Source: Scortum barcoo (Eukaryota; Chordata; Actinopteri; Centrarchiformes; Terapontidae). From it: a stretch of DNA of 64,000 nucleotides. A program made the position numbers and the translations under genes. A model generated the notes under the pieces. That model did not search any database. It saw only the letters and a list, made by a program, of their open reading frames with translations, and was not told the DNA's origin. Numbering within the stretch: position 1 is the first letter of the stretch; each line of letters starts with the position of its first letter. Below are positions 1 to 12,400 of the stretch, one piece after another. The stretch spans positions 16,817,644 to 16,881,643 of the forward strand of contig CM041547.1 of assembly GCA_023238725.1 (NCBI GenBank), read 5' to 3'.

Positions 1-1015
1 CACCAGCAACTCCAATAGTCAGACGATGTGTGCGATCTCTGCACAAAGTGTCTCACCAGCTAAAAGGCTGGTGCATAAAACGATGAGCTTATGCTGCTTT
101 AACAAACCTCTTTATACAGGGCATTGCAGCAGCAGCACTTCCCAGGCAAGCTCATGAGCCATCAGCCACAACTGCACACAAACACCTAGGAGCACACACA
201 AACACGTATGCAAAGAATGGACGGCAAAATAATGGACGCAAGACAGAAGCAACAGTTGCTGCAATAACATCATTCTTGCCTTATTTCTGCACAAAAGCGA
301 AATGAACGAATTTGCTCCCACATGAAAATGAACACAAAAACCATTTCAGATCTACAACACAAAAGGTTACTTGAAAGGATATAGACCATATATACTGGTT
401 TTAAGAGATGTAGCCTGCGAAGCTGCAACACATTTCAGCTGTCGGCTCAGGTGGGATCAGTGATCAGCAGGTGTTGAGCAGTACGAGGAGATCATGATAC
501 CATTACATTGTAATCAGAACTGAGAAGGTGGAGAGCTCAAACTGAAAACACAAATTTTATGTAGAAACTGATGACTATGCTTTTTTTTATTTATTTTTTT
601 TTTGTTACCTACCACAATGCGTTTTCCACAACAACAAAGTGAATGTGTTTTCAAAGGTTGAGTAATAGAGACATTTTGCTCTGAGGGCAGCATTAACAGA
701 ATCCAGTAAAAGATGTTTTTTTACATCTCATGCAATTCTACTGTGAGCTCAATGAGATGGAAAGACAGCATTTCTACACTTAGCAATTCATTCATCACTG
801 AACAATTGATTGAAGCAGTGTGTCTTGTTTGATTTATATTAAAAAAAGAGAGAATTTTTCTCCACATTGGCACAGTTGAGAGTCAAATAAATAAATCCTG
901 TCATCCCTGATATGAATGCTGGCTGGCTTGCTCTCTTGGTGAGAGGGCTCAGGGTCAGACCTCTCCATCGCACCTGTCACAAGGATAAATTCAGACATCT
1001 CCTGCCTGCTCTGCT

Positions 1016-1018
<3 letters not shown>

Positions 1019-1055
<37 letters not shown>
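1019..1055. repeat. (CA)n microsatellite
   Basis: About 18 uninterrupted CA dinucleotides are read directly. The ORF through it on the minus strand (a Cys/Val run) is an artefact. Confidence 0.95.
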
Positions 1056-1057
<2 letters not shown>

Positions 1058-3931
1058 TTCCCTGTCCTCTCACTCCTAATTCAAATATTCATTACAGAAA
1101 AGGCTGATGGAGATTGAGGTTCCTCCTTTTTTCTGGCACCTATGGGGGAGCTGCCAGATCCAGAAGCTATTACACACAAAAACCTCTGTCACTTATCCTC
1201 TGTGCAGCTCTGGCGTCTTATTTTGCCTGACAACCGGGAAAAGTTGAAACTACCCGTGAATCTCCCCTCATGATTTACCACTGTTTTAAACCACACTATT
1301 CAGCTGGTGACTTAGAAAGCGAGGGAGGGCTGACTCAGACATACAGCTTGGCATCTGCTAATATACTCTAATTAAACACACACTCTACCCATTTTACCCA
1401 GAGTGCCACAGCACACAATCATTTTTCCAGGACGGGAGTTTAGCAGTTTTATTCTCTTTTATGCTCTCACCACTAAGATTGTGCAGAACCATAAAAATAT
1501 GATGAGCATTTGCATAAACAGATTCCTGCATGAATGCAAAAGAAACAACAAGAATAGAAAACACTACCTAAACCAAGACTGGAAGTGAACTTCCTGACCC
1601 AGTTTATAGCTCATCCAACACCACTGACTTGTGCTCCAAAAGAGGCTGAAATCAACCTGTCCACCAAATTAACTTTAAACTAATATTACACAGCGATACA
1701 GCACGGGATGTTGGCACTTTTTCAATTAGTAGCTGTGCAGCTTGTGTATCGATTGCTCTGAAAACCACTGTGTTTCTGTGTGCAATGCATGTGCGAGCAC
1801 TGATAAGCTCAGTCATGGCCACGCTCAGAATCAAAATCAGATATAAAGGGTAATTATGTTACAGCAGCTAATTTACAGAAAGTCTCCATCAACGCTGCAG
1901 TGCTGCATTTCTTGCTGCTTCCCTAGAGACAACCGAACCGACACTTCTTCTTGTCAACAGTTAATTTTACATAAGAGCAATAAGGAGCAGCGGTCGTTAA
2001 ATAGTTCAGGGTGAATAAAGCTAAACATCAGAATAATCTAATCTAATAATCTAATAATCTAAAAATGATAAAAAGATCCATTTTAGAGAAACAGTAACAG
2101 AGAGCAAAGAAAAAAACATCATGTTGCAGCTCAGTCTCAGTCTTTAATCCCAAATAATGCTTTAAATAAAAGATGCTGAGTGCTGCAAAGCTGTAAACAG
2201 ACACAGAAAACAGGTTTGGAGCTGGAGCTCACCAAGTGTCGCTGCCCATCCTGGCTAAAACAACAATCAGTGCAACCCCTGTTGTCGTACCTGCCTCACA
2301 ATCTGAGAGAAAATCGCTGGTCTTTCCACTAGGTGACAGGAGCTTGTGACAGAGTGAACAACAAGTAGTCATCTTTTATTCACACCTCTTTTTTCCTTTT
2401 TTTTGTCAGCCCAGAAATCACAGCACATTCATTTCCAGTTATTCTTAACTGCTGGTGAAGTTCCATGAGCAGAAAAGGTCAGTTTGTTATGTTCAGACCG
2501 TCCGCACACGCCGGAAGGACGACGCCTCCACCCCGAGCTTACTATTTATCCTGTTTTTCATTCAAACGAAGTACTGAGGCTCTCGGATTTGATAGACCTG
2601 CAAATGCCACGCCCTAACCGTGAGCGATGTCAGGAGAGACTCATTTTCATGCATCATGTAGTGAAGACCGCTGAGGCGTGAAATAAAAAAAGTTCCCGTC
2701 AGGGTCTGCGAGAGGATCGCAGCGAATGGGATACCGAACATGATGCTCCTTGCACACCTGATGCTCTGCTCAGTGACGGATTAAAACTTTGTGGGAAAGG
2801 TAAGTTTCTTTTTCTCACATTTAATCCTGCAGGGTTTCAGTCGCCCAGCCACCAAAATGCAACCAGCTGCTTTATGTTCTCTCCAGAGCGATTTCAACAC
2901 AGTTTCGTGCCATTATGCCCTGAGCTCAGTAAATCTAAAGGGGTAAATGTATGGACTCAATTACAGGAGGGTGGGAAAAGATCTGAGAAATCATCTGCCT
3001 GCGTTGAAAGATGCAATACTGTGTTTGCCTGCAGGAAAACCTATTTATCCATCACTTAGAGGATAGCGGTTTGAAAAAAAAAAAACTCAGGTAATGGAGT
3101 TTGCAGGTAGGAAGAGAGAGCGCATTAACGTCTGAACCATTCAGGCTCTGACTGGGGGAAAACCTGAAAGCCTTCTGGGCCTATTCCTCCCTTTGTGGCA
3201 AAGCTGCATTAAGACCCCCGAGGTAAAAGGACATACAGTGAAGGTAGTATTCAAAGAGCTTATTAGAAAGCTACAGTACACCTCTGGAGCCTTTAAGATA
3301 TCAAGGATCAAATGCTTCTCCCTTTCATGCTTCCTACTTTGGTAGAAATAGTCTCCCTCTGTCCGCCCCCCCCCCACTTCCTCTCCACATCATTAGTTTC
3401 CTGTACCTTCAAAGGGAAGTACGCATGCATTTTAAACATAGATAGAGCTTTGTATCCAAATGCAATTCGGTGGAAGACTGGGTCTATACTGGGTCTTATA
3501 CACAGTCATTTTCTGCGTATATATACATAGAAATCTGTAATTGTGCAGAAAATGGAACCTGAAAACGTCGGTCTAAAAATCTTAGGTAAGATTTTGGAAA
3601 ATAAAAGTGTGTAAGAAAGACTGAGCTGAAGAGAGACATTTAAAAAGAAAGGAGGCAGAGAGAGAGAGAGGAGAGAGAAACAGAAGGGAGCCAGACAATA
3701 ATTACATATTTTTCTTCACACCTTTTGCTCTTCAGGCAATTGTTGCCATTCACAGACCGAGCAGTAAACGAGCTACTGCTTCCTCTCAGCACAGCCTGGA
3801 CATTTTGTTTACCCTTTCAGGGTTGTGGACGTTCAGGCACCTCCCACTGCTTTTATGACATTTTTACATTTACTGCATGAATGCATGACACATACATGTT
3901 GGTGCGAACACTAACAACATGTGTTTGTGTC

Positions 3932-3932
<1 letters not shown>

Positions 3933-3960
<28 letters not shown>
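3933..3960. repeat. (TG)n microsatellite
   Basis: About 14 TG dinucleotides in a row, followed by a GCATGCATCC stretch. Confidence 0.95.
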
Positions 3961-3962
<2 letters not shown>

Positions 3963-4103
3963 ATGCATCCTGTGGCTCTCCAATGTCCAGCCACAGAGGC
4001 TGAATGCGTATCCGGGTGCCACTCCGTTAAACAGTTCATCCCAGCTCATTCATTACGTTAACTCCCCATGCCGCTAATCCTCGTTCTCAAACATGCACAT
4101 GTA

Positions 4104-4121
4104 CACACACACACACACACA
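4104..4121. repeat. (CA)n microsatellite, short
   Basis: Nine CA dinucleotides. A second, shorter CA tract lies near 4276-4292. Confidence 0.9.
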
Positions 4122-5760
4122 GGAGGGTGAGAATTTACATAGCCTGACTCTCCGTGGTTAGCAGCGAGTCAGTGTTTAATGAGCTTGAGGCCAGATGCCT
4201 TCCCTTGACTGCAGTCTGGGAGTGGTTAATTAATCAGACAGCTTTCCTGTCCTGTCTTACAACCCCCCCACAACACATACACACACACACACCCTTCCTT
4301 GAACCTGAACCAGCTCTACATGTACCATCTCATAAATGGGTTGCGATCCTTGGAATTGTCTCCCATGATGACACCTGATGCGCCTCGTTACAACATCCCC
4401 TGCATTACGCTGATTTTCTCGAGGAGATGCTCCAACTATGAGTCAGTATTAGATCTTTTAATAATAAGATATCATTCAACTGAGTATGTCCAAAATATTT
4501 CAACACAATTTTTACATCTTACAAACAACCAGAAGACAACATGCTGTTCATCGATTGGCCTGAATATGGAATGCATTAATCAAGAGGGATGAAATGGTCA
4601 GTGTCTCCTAATCTGAATAGAAATAAATAGAGATCAGTGTAATATTTCACAAACACAAACAAAATTTCACAAACAACTGGTGTCCTTGGACGGATCCTGA
4701 TAGATAGCAGCATTGCTCCTCTCCATGCCAGCTGGTATTCATCACAGAGGATGACACGCAGTGTCAACATTGTGCCAGGCAGCGATAAAAAAAGGTGAGA
4801 GACAATAGTGCAAAAGCTAACACTGACTCTCCCAAATGGCTAGTGCTGTAGTGGTTTATATGCAGAGGCACAAAGCGCAAACACAGAGAACGTGCTGGGA
4901 AAGATAACAAGTTTCTCTCAGGGATGGTGTCCCTGAAATACTTAGGATTTTTTTTCTGCCATTGCTTTGATTTGTTGATCCCAGCGAGGAGGTCAGTATT
5001 GCGAGCTGCCACATCTGAGAGGCCATTTGGACTTTTTAAGACAAGATTAAATCTGTCTTAGGATGCTGTCAACCAGCTGGTTATCGAGCAGACAAAACAT
5101 GACCACTTGTGCTTCGTGATAACCAAATGCTGAAACACGAAATGCATCACTGTCTCATGATTATACTCCAGTCAACATTCACTGTCTGAAAACATGACAT
5201 ATATTTCATTATTAGATATATTACATTATTGGTATTATTACACTGATAAATCACTGATAAAAATTCATGTTTGCAGTAACTTGTTTTTTCTCAATTGTAC
5301 TCACAAGATGAATTCCACTGCTGAACTACTTACTCTATATGATAAATATGGTGTATCTGCTCTATTCACCTACATGAATGCATACAGGGTAAACATAACC
5401 AGCATATAGAGATTCATAAAAACGGTGATGTAAAATCTGTACCTGCACAAATTTCCAGCTAATAGTATTGCTTCTAGAAATTGGTTCATATGTCCACTGA
5501 GCAAAAGATGAAAGCATGTGTAAAAAAAAAAAAAAAGGGTGAAGGTGTCGATGAGAGAAGAGGGGAGCCTCTCCGGGTGACCGTACCCCCCCGACGCTCT
5601 GCTGATGAGCAAAGTGAGCGGGTCTGTCAGCCCGCTGGTGGCAATCAAGGAAGCCCCGCCAGGCTCTCAGCATGTTCCCGGCCTGTTCATTACCAGCGCG
5701 GGGCACAGCCACCGCAGTCAGAGGCTACCAGGCAGCACCGACGTGGAACTGCAGGCTTAC

Positions 5761-7108
5761 CTTCGGCTCGCGGGGTGAACGGGGAGTCTCCGGGTCTCTT
5801 ACTCGAGAACTGGCCCCCGAGGGAGGTCATTAGGAAGCACAGGCTGAAGAAGCCAATCCCCACCACGAAGATCCTGCAGAGGTGAGACGGAGACAAGAGG
5901 GCCGTGAAGTTACACAGGAGCATGACAAAGTTAGGGTTCGTGAGACAGAAAGACAGAGTGCACGGGGCAGAGAGGAAAAGGAAGCAGAGGAAGAAAATCG
6001 TGAAGGAGAGAGGTCAGCTCAAGACCAGCTCTTTGAGTGAACCCACAGACGGGCATTGTGCACTCGCTCGACTGTGCCGTCTCCAGTGAACCGTCGCATG
6101 GATGGGTTTTCTGCATCACGCTGTGCTCAGTGAGCTGACACCCAAAATAAAAGCATGAAATTACAGCTGAACACATGGTAAACACTCCTCAAGTTCCCCA
6201 GCTCTTGAACAACAAATGCCTCGGACTGATGAGCTTGAAATTGGCTCCTCTGCACGCTCCCGGAGTCGTGCTGAGAAAATGTTTTGGAAATGTTTAGAAA
6301 CAATCCTTTTATGGGAGGGGGGAGGGGGGCAGATAGTCACACTCCCATTCTTACATCCACCACTACTTGCTTTCTTGAATTTCTATCAGGTAGACGACAG
6401 AGAGCCTGCAGACTCTCAGCAAGAGCCTGGGTGAGTGATAGGGCCATATTTCTGTCCAATATGTGAAGTGATGGTGGAAACACTGGGATCTGATGTTTGA
6501 GGGGCACAAGTACTGTACCTAACACACTGCAGTGAAACCTCTTCCCTCTGTACCATCCACTCAACTGCACCATGCAGAGTTAAATCCAGCGTGGCCCCCT
6601 GTTTGCTCAGAAAGCAGTAAAAAACATCAGGGAACTTGTGACCCGGGCACCATCCATACCACGGTGATCTCTAATTTCTTCATGCTAATTAGTCCACTGT
6701 GTACAGTCTATCTGGTCAAACTTAGGGAGTTTTAATGAGCTGTTCTCTCTCCTCTCCAGCTGCTGGTGGAGGAACTTTCAGCTGCGTAAGCAAACGTTAA
6801 TTATGGCACAGCACGCACCCAGTTGTTCCAGTTGGTGCCAATGCTCTGAACTGACTTTGCAGAGAACAAACACGACCACATCCTCATGCAGACATCATGT
6901 AATGCATAATTCAGTGTTTTTTTTTTTTGTTTGTTTGTGTGTTTTAATGATAGTGATCGTGATGTCGGTGATTTAAAAGAGTCACAGTGCACGAAGCGAG
7001 CCCAGGGATTGGTGTGCTGACAGTGCAGAGGTGCGCTTACCTGAATGGTTTGAAGGTGAGAAGACATCTCCTCACCATAATGAAAAGCTCGTTGCTGGCC
7101 GCGATCAT
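5761..7108 (-). CDS. mgat5b: mgat5b, first two coding exons (partial; gene continues past the left edge)
   Basis: The family adds beta-1,6-linked GlcNAc to N-glycans and O-mannosyl glycans in the Golgi and is brain-enriched in mammals. Two minus-strand exons are visible. Exon 1 (7108 down to 7041) starts MIAASNELFIMVRRCLLTFK and ends in a gtaag donor. Exon 2 (5873 down to 5761), after a ctctgcag acceptor, gives IFVVGIGFFSLCFLMTSLGG, then QFSSKRPGDSPFTPRAE, ending at a gtaag donor. Phases agree (AG|G = Arg). The product is a type II signal anchor: a short basic cytosolic tail, one hydrophobic segment at about residues 24-41, then the start of the lumenal stem. This closely matches the MGAT5B N-terminus as I remember it. 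The catalytic region is not in this window; I saw no third exon between 1 and 5760. The Met at residue 11 is an alternative start, but the upstream one fits the family. Recognition is from memory, yet both exon boundaries and the sequence agree. Confidence 0.87.
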
Positions 7109-7520
7109 TGCCCACACACGTACGAAGCGCCGGCTCTCCTCAGCATCGTGCGCGTCTGCGTGCCGGCCAGCGTCACAGGCATAACTTTGATCCGGAGAGG
7201 CGCGACGGGATCGGGGGGCAACTTCCCAGCCCGGGCGGTGCCGTGAGCGGACAACTTGAGCGTGAATGCAGCAGAGGGTGGAGGATGTAGGATGGGAGGG
7301 GGGGGGGTGGCTGAGCGTCCTTAAACGTGCTGCTCCTGTGCCCCTGACTGTGGCTGGTGTCCAGGAGGTGCAGCGCGATCACAGAGGACTGAGGAGTTCC
7401 CTGAAGTCCTTGAAACGGACTGAGTCTCTCCTCTCAGTGATCACTGCTGCTCCCTCACTGTGGCCCCTTCACCGACAGCGCCATCTAATGACTGACCGGG
7501 AAACAGCTTTCTGCCCACGA
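7109..7520 (-). promoter_or_regulatory. Probable mgat5b 5' UTR and promoter region
   Basis: The DNA just upstream of the mgat5b start is markedly richer in G, C and CpG than the AT-rich surroundings (for example around 7130-7250). It holds a poly-G run at about 7299-7307. I see no TATA box at a convincing distance. A CpG-rich, TATA-less promoter is inferred from base composition and position; the transcription start is not determined. Confidence 0.4.
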
Positions 7521-9650
7521 TGATAAAATACAATGATCTTAGTCTGTTATAAATATGTTTAAAATGTTCTCACAGTGGAAACATGTCAGGTGACCTCAGG
7601 TGTTTATGCAGGGTGTGATGATGTCAGCTGGTGTAATGTGTAGTAAGCGCTTTTCAATACATTCATGTCCGTGAACTACTCACCATGACGAGCTGTCCGG
7701 GGTTGCGTTAATTTAATTGATTGATTGATTCGGAGAAACAGTTCACTCTATATATAATCAATAGCCATCATCTATCAGTGGAATGCAATAAGCTTTATAA
7801 AAAAAATATATTTTTAAACGTTTTGTTTTACAGTGATTGTTCCCCGAGAGGTTTCAGCACCGCGGACAGCTCCGAACCTGCAGGCAGACAGCAGCTCAGC
7901 AGCGACACCCAGCGGACCGAGCACAAAACACACTGACAGGAGGGAGAAACGTGACTCTGTGGGGTAAGAGTAACACATTTTATTTTCTTTAACCTTTATT
8001 CATGGCTTTTAAAAATCCAGTGTAAAACTTTGAGATTAAATGGTTATTAAATGTGAGAATAATGCTTACAAACGGATTTCTGTGGTGTCTGTCTTCACTT
8101 CTGACATGGAAGAAATGATACTGTGATGCCTTCCTGATCATATAAAAACAGTGGCTTCTAAGTATTAATATATTTGACACATGTTTGCTTAATTTTAAAT
8201 AATGCATATGACATCTCAGTAAAAAGTAAATACACAGAAATTTAACTCATAATACAGCAACAACTTAATGAAATCTGGCTACCCACAAAAGGTACTTATA
8301 ATCCGTCAAATGTTGCTGTTTTCACTGTTGTTGCTGTCTTTTGTTTTGTCCGTGTCTTTCTAAGAAACAGAGATGAAACAAACAGAGCAGACAAAAGAAA
8401 TCGTGGCTTCACCTCAGTATACCCAGTGTACCATCTTCATGTCATCAAGGAAAAAGTGAAACATCAGATGACAAAATAAATAAAGAAATAAAAAATAAAA
8501 GTAATTCAGGGCCACATCCAGCATCAGCCAAATGGACAGCAAGCTGCAGCATCCTCAGTTGCCATGACAACTGTTGTTTTTTTTTTTGTTTGTTTTTTTT
8601 TTCATTTACTATGTTGGGCCAGCGAGTCAGCAAGACTGTGCTCTGCTGACATCACGGGCTGAAGGTTTGCAGTGGTCCAGATCTGAAATATTCACATTAC
8701 TGTAAAATGACAACATGAATGGTCTTCATCCGACGGGCTGCAGGAATTATATCGTCAACCGTTCGGCAGCAACACCAGTGAAAGGAAGCAGATTACGGTG
8801 TGTGTGCTTCTGCTGAGCAAAGCAAAAATATTCCAGTCATTTGAGAGCAATGTCTAGCTTTGGCTGCACAACTGAGCAAAATACTTAGAGATAATCAAGT
8901 GCTCATTGAATCTGAGATAAGCAGTCTGACTGAAAGATGAAAAGATGAATCCTAAATCACCTGTAGAGAGTTTAACTAAAGACTCTACCACCAGCAGCAG
9001 CCCTCTCTCCGAATGTCTCCCATAGTTTATCTTCTTCTCTCTGTTATGTCCTCTTTCTCATTTCCTTTCTGTCATTTCTTTCTGCCAGAATAATTCTTCT
9101 CATCTACATCTCATACTTTTTCTTCTCATTCCTCCTCATCCCCTCCTGCTTCATGCTGACCTCTCCTCCACTGCAGCAGCCACGCTGTTTGTTATCTTAC
9201 TGGCATATACCGCCTCACGTCTTCGTCTCTATCTTTCTCTCTGTCTGTCTAACTGTCTCTCGAGTATCTACTTCCACTGCAGTTTCTCTATCCCTCCCAC
9301 TGTTTGGTTTGGACTCCCTCTGCTTTAATGAGGATTCGCAGAAGCAGACGCCCGAGGACAAAGAACACTTAAAAGTACTGCTTTAACACTAAACACCGTA
9401 TTTGTATTTAAATAAGGAAATATACACCTGGGAAATTCAGGCTTGTGCGTTACAAAATGGGAGGAAAAATCAAATGCGCTGAGGATAGTACTGTAGCTTT
9501 GATCACAGCAGAAGTAAAATCTAGTCATGCTGAGTATTTAATGCATGTAGTTTACTATTGTGTGGGAGAAAATCAGTGACTGAATCCTAAGCAGGGCAGT
9601 TCACAGTACTTCAGCCCACATACATTTCTTTCCTTGCTGAGCTCGTCTCA

Positions 9651-9695
9651 AAAGATATTTACTTTTTTTTTCCTTCAGAAAAAGTAAATATCTTT
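9651..9695. repeat. Perfect 17-bp inverted repeat with 11-nt loop
   Basis: Positions 9651-9667 are the exact reverse complement of 9679-9695. The spacer is 11 bases (9668-9678). It could form a short hairpin in DNA or RNA. The stem is too short for a typical microRNA precursor, and no flanking pairing is obvious. Confidence 0.8.
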
Positions 9696-11584
9696 CCATC
9701 TCCAGTGCCCTTCGCAGACATTAGAGTCTGTGAGAAAAATATGATAATGTTTTGGCGAAAAGACAGAAACATAAGATACAAACAAAGGATGGCAAAAACA
9801 TATTTGGTTGAGAAATGACTTTAGAGATTTAAGTTAAAAAATATCCATTTCGTTTGGCTGGATAGGCGTACAGGAAGACGTAAACAGTAAAACGGTTATC
9901 ATTTGGGATAATATTACACTGTTATGTCAGAGTTAAAAAGCTGTAGTTTCATTTCCCAAAAACTTTACTGACATAGACTAACAGCCCCTTACAGATGGAC
10001 TCAAGTACCCCTTGATATCCAATGAGTTGTCTTCACTGGAAATGATTTAAAACTGTTAATTAAAAAAATAAAGTGTGTTGTGTGTTATACAACTTAACTG
10101 TCACTGTGAAGTTTGTAGTTCTACGGCTAGCAGAGGCTGGACATTTATCCACTAACATTTAGCAACAACTTTGATAGTTTATTCATTACTTTTGACTTTT
10201 TCAAAAATGTAGCCTATTCATTCCTTCCAACACTAACTAAATAATTACAGTGTTTTTAATAATTATTTGAATTTCTTTTAGCCAACGTTAGTAGTTAATA
10301 CTTTCAACAACTGTGCTCACTTGTTTCCTTGTTAATCTTTGCACAGTCTCAAATAAAAAGGTGTGGTGTCATTACATCAGACCCAGTGTGTAGATATCTT
10401 GACTGTATCAGATTATTAGATGATGATTTCTTGTTTTCTTTTTCAATCGGACTGAGCTGCTTCACAGTATTTCCACTTTCCTGGTAACTGCAGGATGTAT
10501 TCATTGGAAATAACTGCTGTAGATACTGTAGTCGATATGAAATGTCTATGTATTTTATGAAGTCATTTCAGGAACACGAGACATTCGTCTTATTACATTC
10601 ACTGGTTACTATTGGTTTTGTGATTCAAATTACATTTCATAAGTTGACTGTATTATCTTCTTGTAAGTATCTATGGTACGTACTCCCTGCTCTGACACAG
10701 TTGTTGAACCACATCATTCAACATGTTCCAGGTAGAGAAACCAGTTGTGCCAGTCTTTTAAAACTGAAATCAACTGGCAGTTCCACACTGGTTTTTGACA
10801 CTGACTGACTCCAACCATGCACACTTTTATTTAAATGTCTCCTTTCCCTTCTTGCCATCCTGCCACATGATGAGTTATTTCCCACAGGGGAGCTCTCAGC
10901 AGATGTCTGACCGTTCACTGACAGATCACCTGCTTTACATTGCCGTAAATGTCCATAACAGCCATTAATGTAAGAGAGAGTGATGGCACAGCACTCGTGA
11001 TGCTCTAATGTTGGTGCTGAAAATGCAGCAATTGTCTTAATGTTCATTTATATGGCTCCATCAAGATTCAGATCCATTAAATTCAAAATGTCAAAATGTC
11101 ATGTTCAAATGTTACTCTACAAACACCAGCAGTAAGGATCTATGAATCTCTCTCCTCCCTCTGCAGACATAACTTAATGATATATTGGCACACTTTGATT
11201 ATTGATTAATATTCTAAATGTACTCTTCAGCAAATGTACCTGTACACACCCTGTGTGAGTGAATGTAAGCCTGCAGAGCAGCACCTCACAAGTCGCTTTC
11301 AGAGTTTCAGAGACTTTCTTTGACACCCTCTCACCACACTGCATGAAAAGAGCTGTATCTGTCAAAATGTGACTTATAAATACAGGTGTGAGCTCACAGA
11401 GGTTTGTGTATAAACAAATCAAAGTTGTGTGAAAGTAAAAATTTCTGGAAAAACTTAATACATTTATTTTTCAGAACACTGGAGAGATTTTCTTGGAAAT
11501 CCCGCTTCAAGTTTCAGGGGAGCTTTACTGACTGATGGCCAAACTTTATAGTTTCACTCAGACATTCATAAAAAATCCTAAACA

Positions 11585-11610
11585 TTGTGCTATATTTATT
11601 TATAGCACAA
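11585..11610. repeat. Perfect 10-bp inverted repeat, 6-nt loop
   Basis: TTGTGCTATA (11585-11594) pairs exactly with TATAGCACAA (11601-11610) around TTTATT. Function is unknown; it may be a small transposon-end relic or chance. Confidence 0.75.
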
Positions 11611-11717
11611 CGGTACAAATAAGCAACATTACATTATATATATTATAACGTACAGGGAGAAAGTGATGAACATATGAAATAAAAACACAAGGAGTATGGA
11701 CTGATATTTAAGTTACA

Positions 11718-12400
11718 TGTCATGGTCCTGGGACTTGCCACCTGTCATCTCCCTGGTGTTTCTTAGTGTTTGTCTCCTCACTGTGTTCTCTGTGATCCCG
11801 TTCATCTCTCTTGTTGTGCTCTGTGTTGTCTGTTATGTCTCGTCTCACCTTTGTCTGTTCTCAGTTTAGTTATGCCCATTTCCTGTTGTATGTTTTTGCA
11901 TACTTACCTCTCCTAATTTCAGACAATTTACATCCTGTCCTTGTGTGTTTCCCACCTGTTTGATTTCTTGCTCCACCCTGTTAAGTTTCACCTGTCCCTC
12001 ACTAGTTTCCTCATTTGTTTCCACTTCCCCAGTGGCCACACTATATATATATCAGTCCCCTTCCTTTGTTATTTGTTAGTTTGTTTGAGTTTTGTCCCTG
12101 CATTTCATCCATGTGCTTCCTGTGTTTCCATCCCCATGTCTACCTGGATGTTGACTGCTCTACCTGCCTGATGGGCCTAACCCTGCCAGTAAGCCTCATA
12201 AGCTACAACCACCTTCTGCATCACCACTGCATCCATGCTGTCTTGCATTTGGGTCCACACTGCATCACATAACAGAACGAACTGGCCAAATTATGTACCC
12301 AGCAGACAGACTATTCCCAAGAGGAAATAGTGGAGGCACTCTGCTCCATTTAGCCCCCGCTGCAACAAACAAAAAATGACTATCTAGAGTGCAAGGAGGC
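11718..12400 (+). mobile_element. Probable LTR-retrotransposon remnant (Ty3/Gypsy-like LTR plus a scrap of leader)
   Basis: The stretch starts TGTCATGGTCCTGGGACTTG and is pyrimidine-rich. It has a TATATATATA box near 12043-12052, followed by a C/T-rich transcribed-type region, a layout typical of fish Gypsy LTRs. Downstream (12270-12350) a frame resembling the start of a gag leader begins near an ATG at 12292 (YPADR), but it decays within about 30 codons. No second LTR, protease, reverse transcriptase or integrase is visible nearby, so it is a fragment. Assignment is from overall pattern; boundaries are approximate. Confidence 0.4.

Larger units (their letters stand above)
1..5760. other. Presumed mgat5b intron, no exon recognised
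   Basis: This lies downstream of mgat5b exon 2 on the minus strand and is presumably intron 2. No further mgat5b exon was seen. It holds CA/TG microsatellites (1019-1055, 3933-3960, 4104-4121) and scattered poly-A/T runs. Short open frames here have low-complexity translations and no recognisable domain. Confidence 0.5.
7521..11717. other. Intergenic, no gene recognised
   Basis: AT-rich DNA with no exon I can support. It holds poly-T and poly-A tracts and two perfect inverted repeats (9651-9695, 11585-11610). The short open frames here show no known motif. Confidence 0.5.

Noticed and set aside
834..1073. Cys/Val-repeat open frame on the minus strand
   Set aside because: It is the translation of the CA microsatellite.
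5481..5885. 134-residue plus-strand open frame
   Set aside because: It overlaps mgat5b exon 2 in antisense and begins in a poly-A (Lys) run.
11941..12272. Overlapping plus-strand open frames rich in Phe/Leu/Pro/Ser
   Set aside because: They come from the pyrimidine-rich body of the presumed LTR and encode nothing recognisable.
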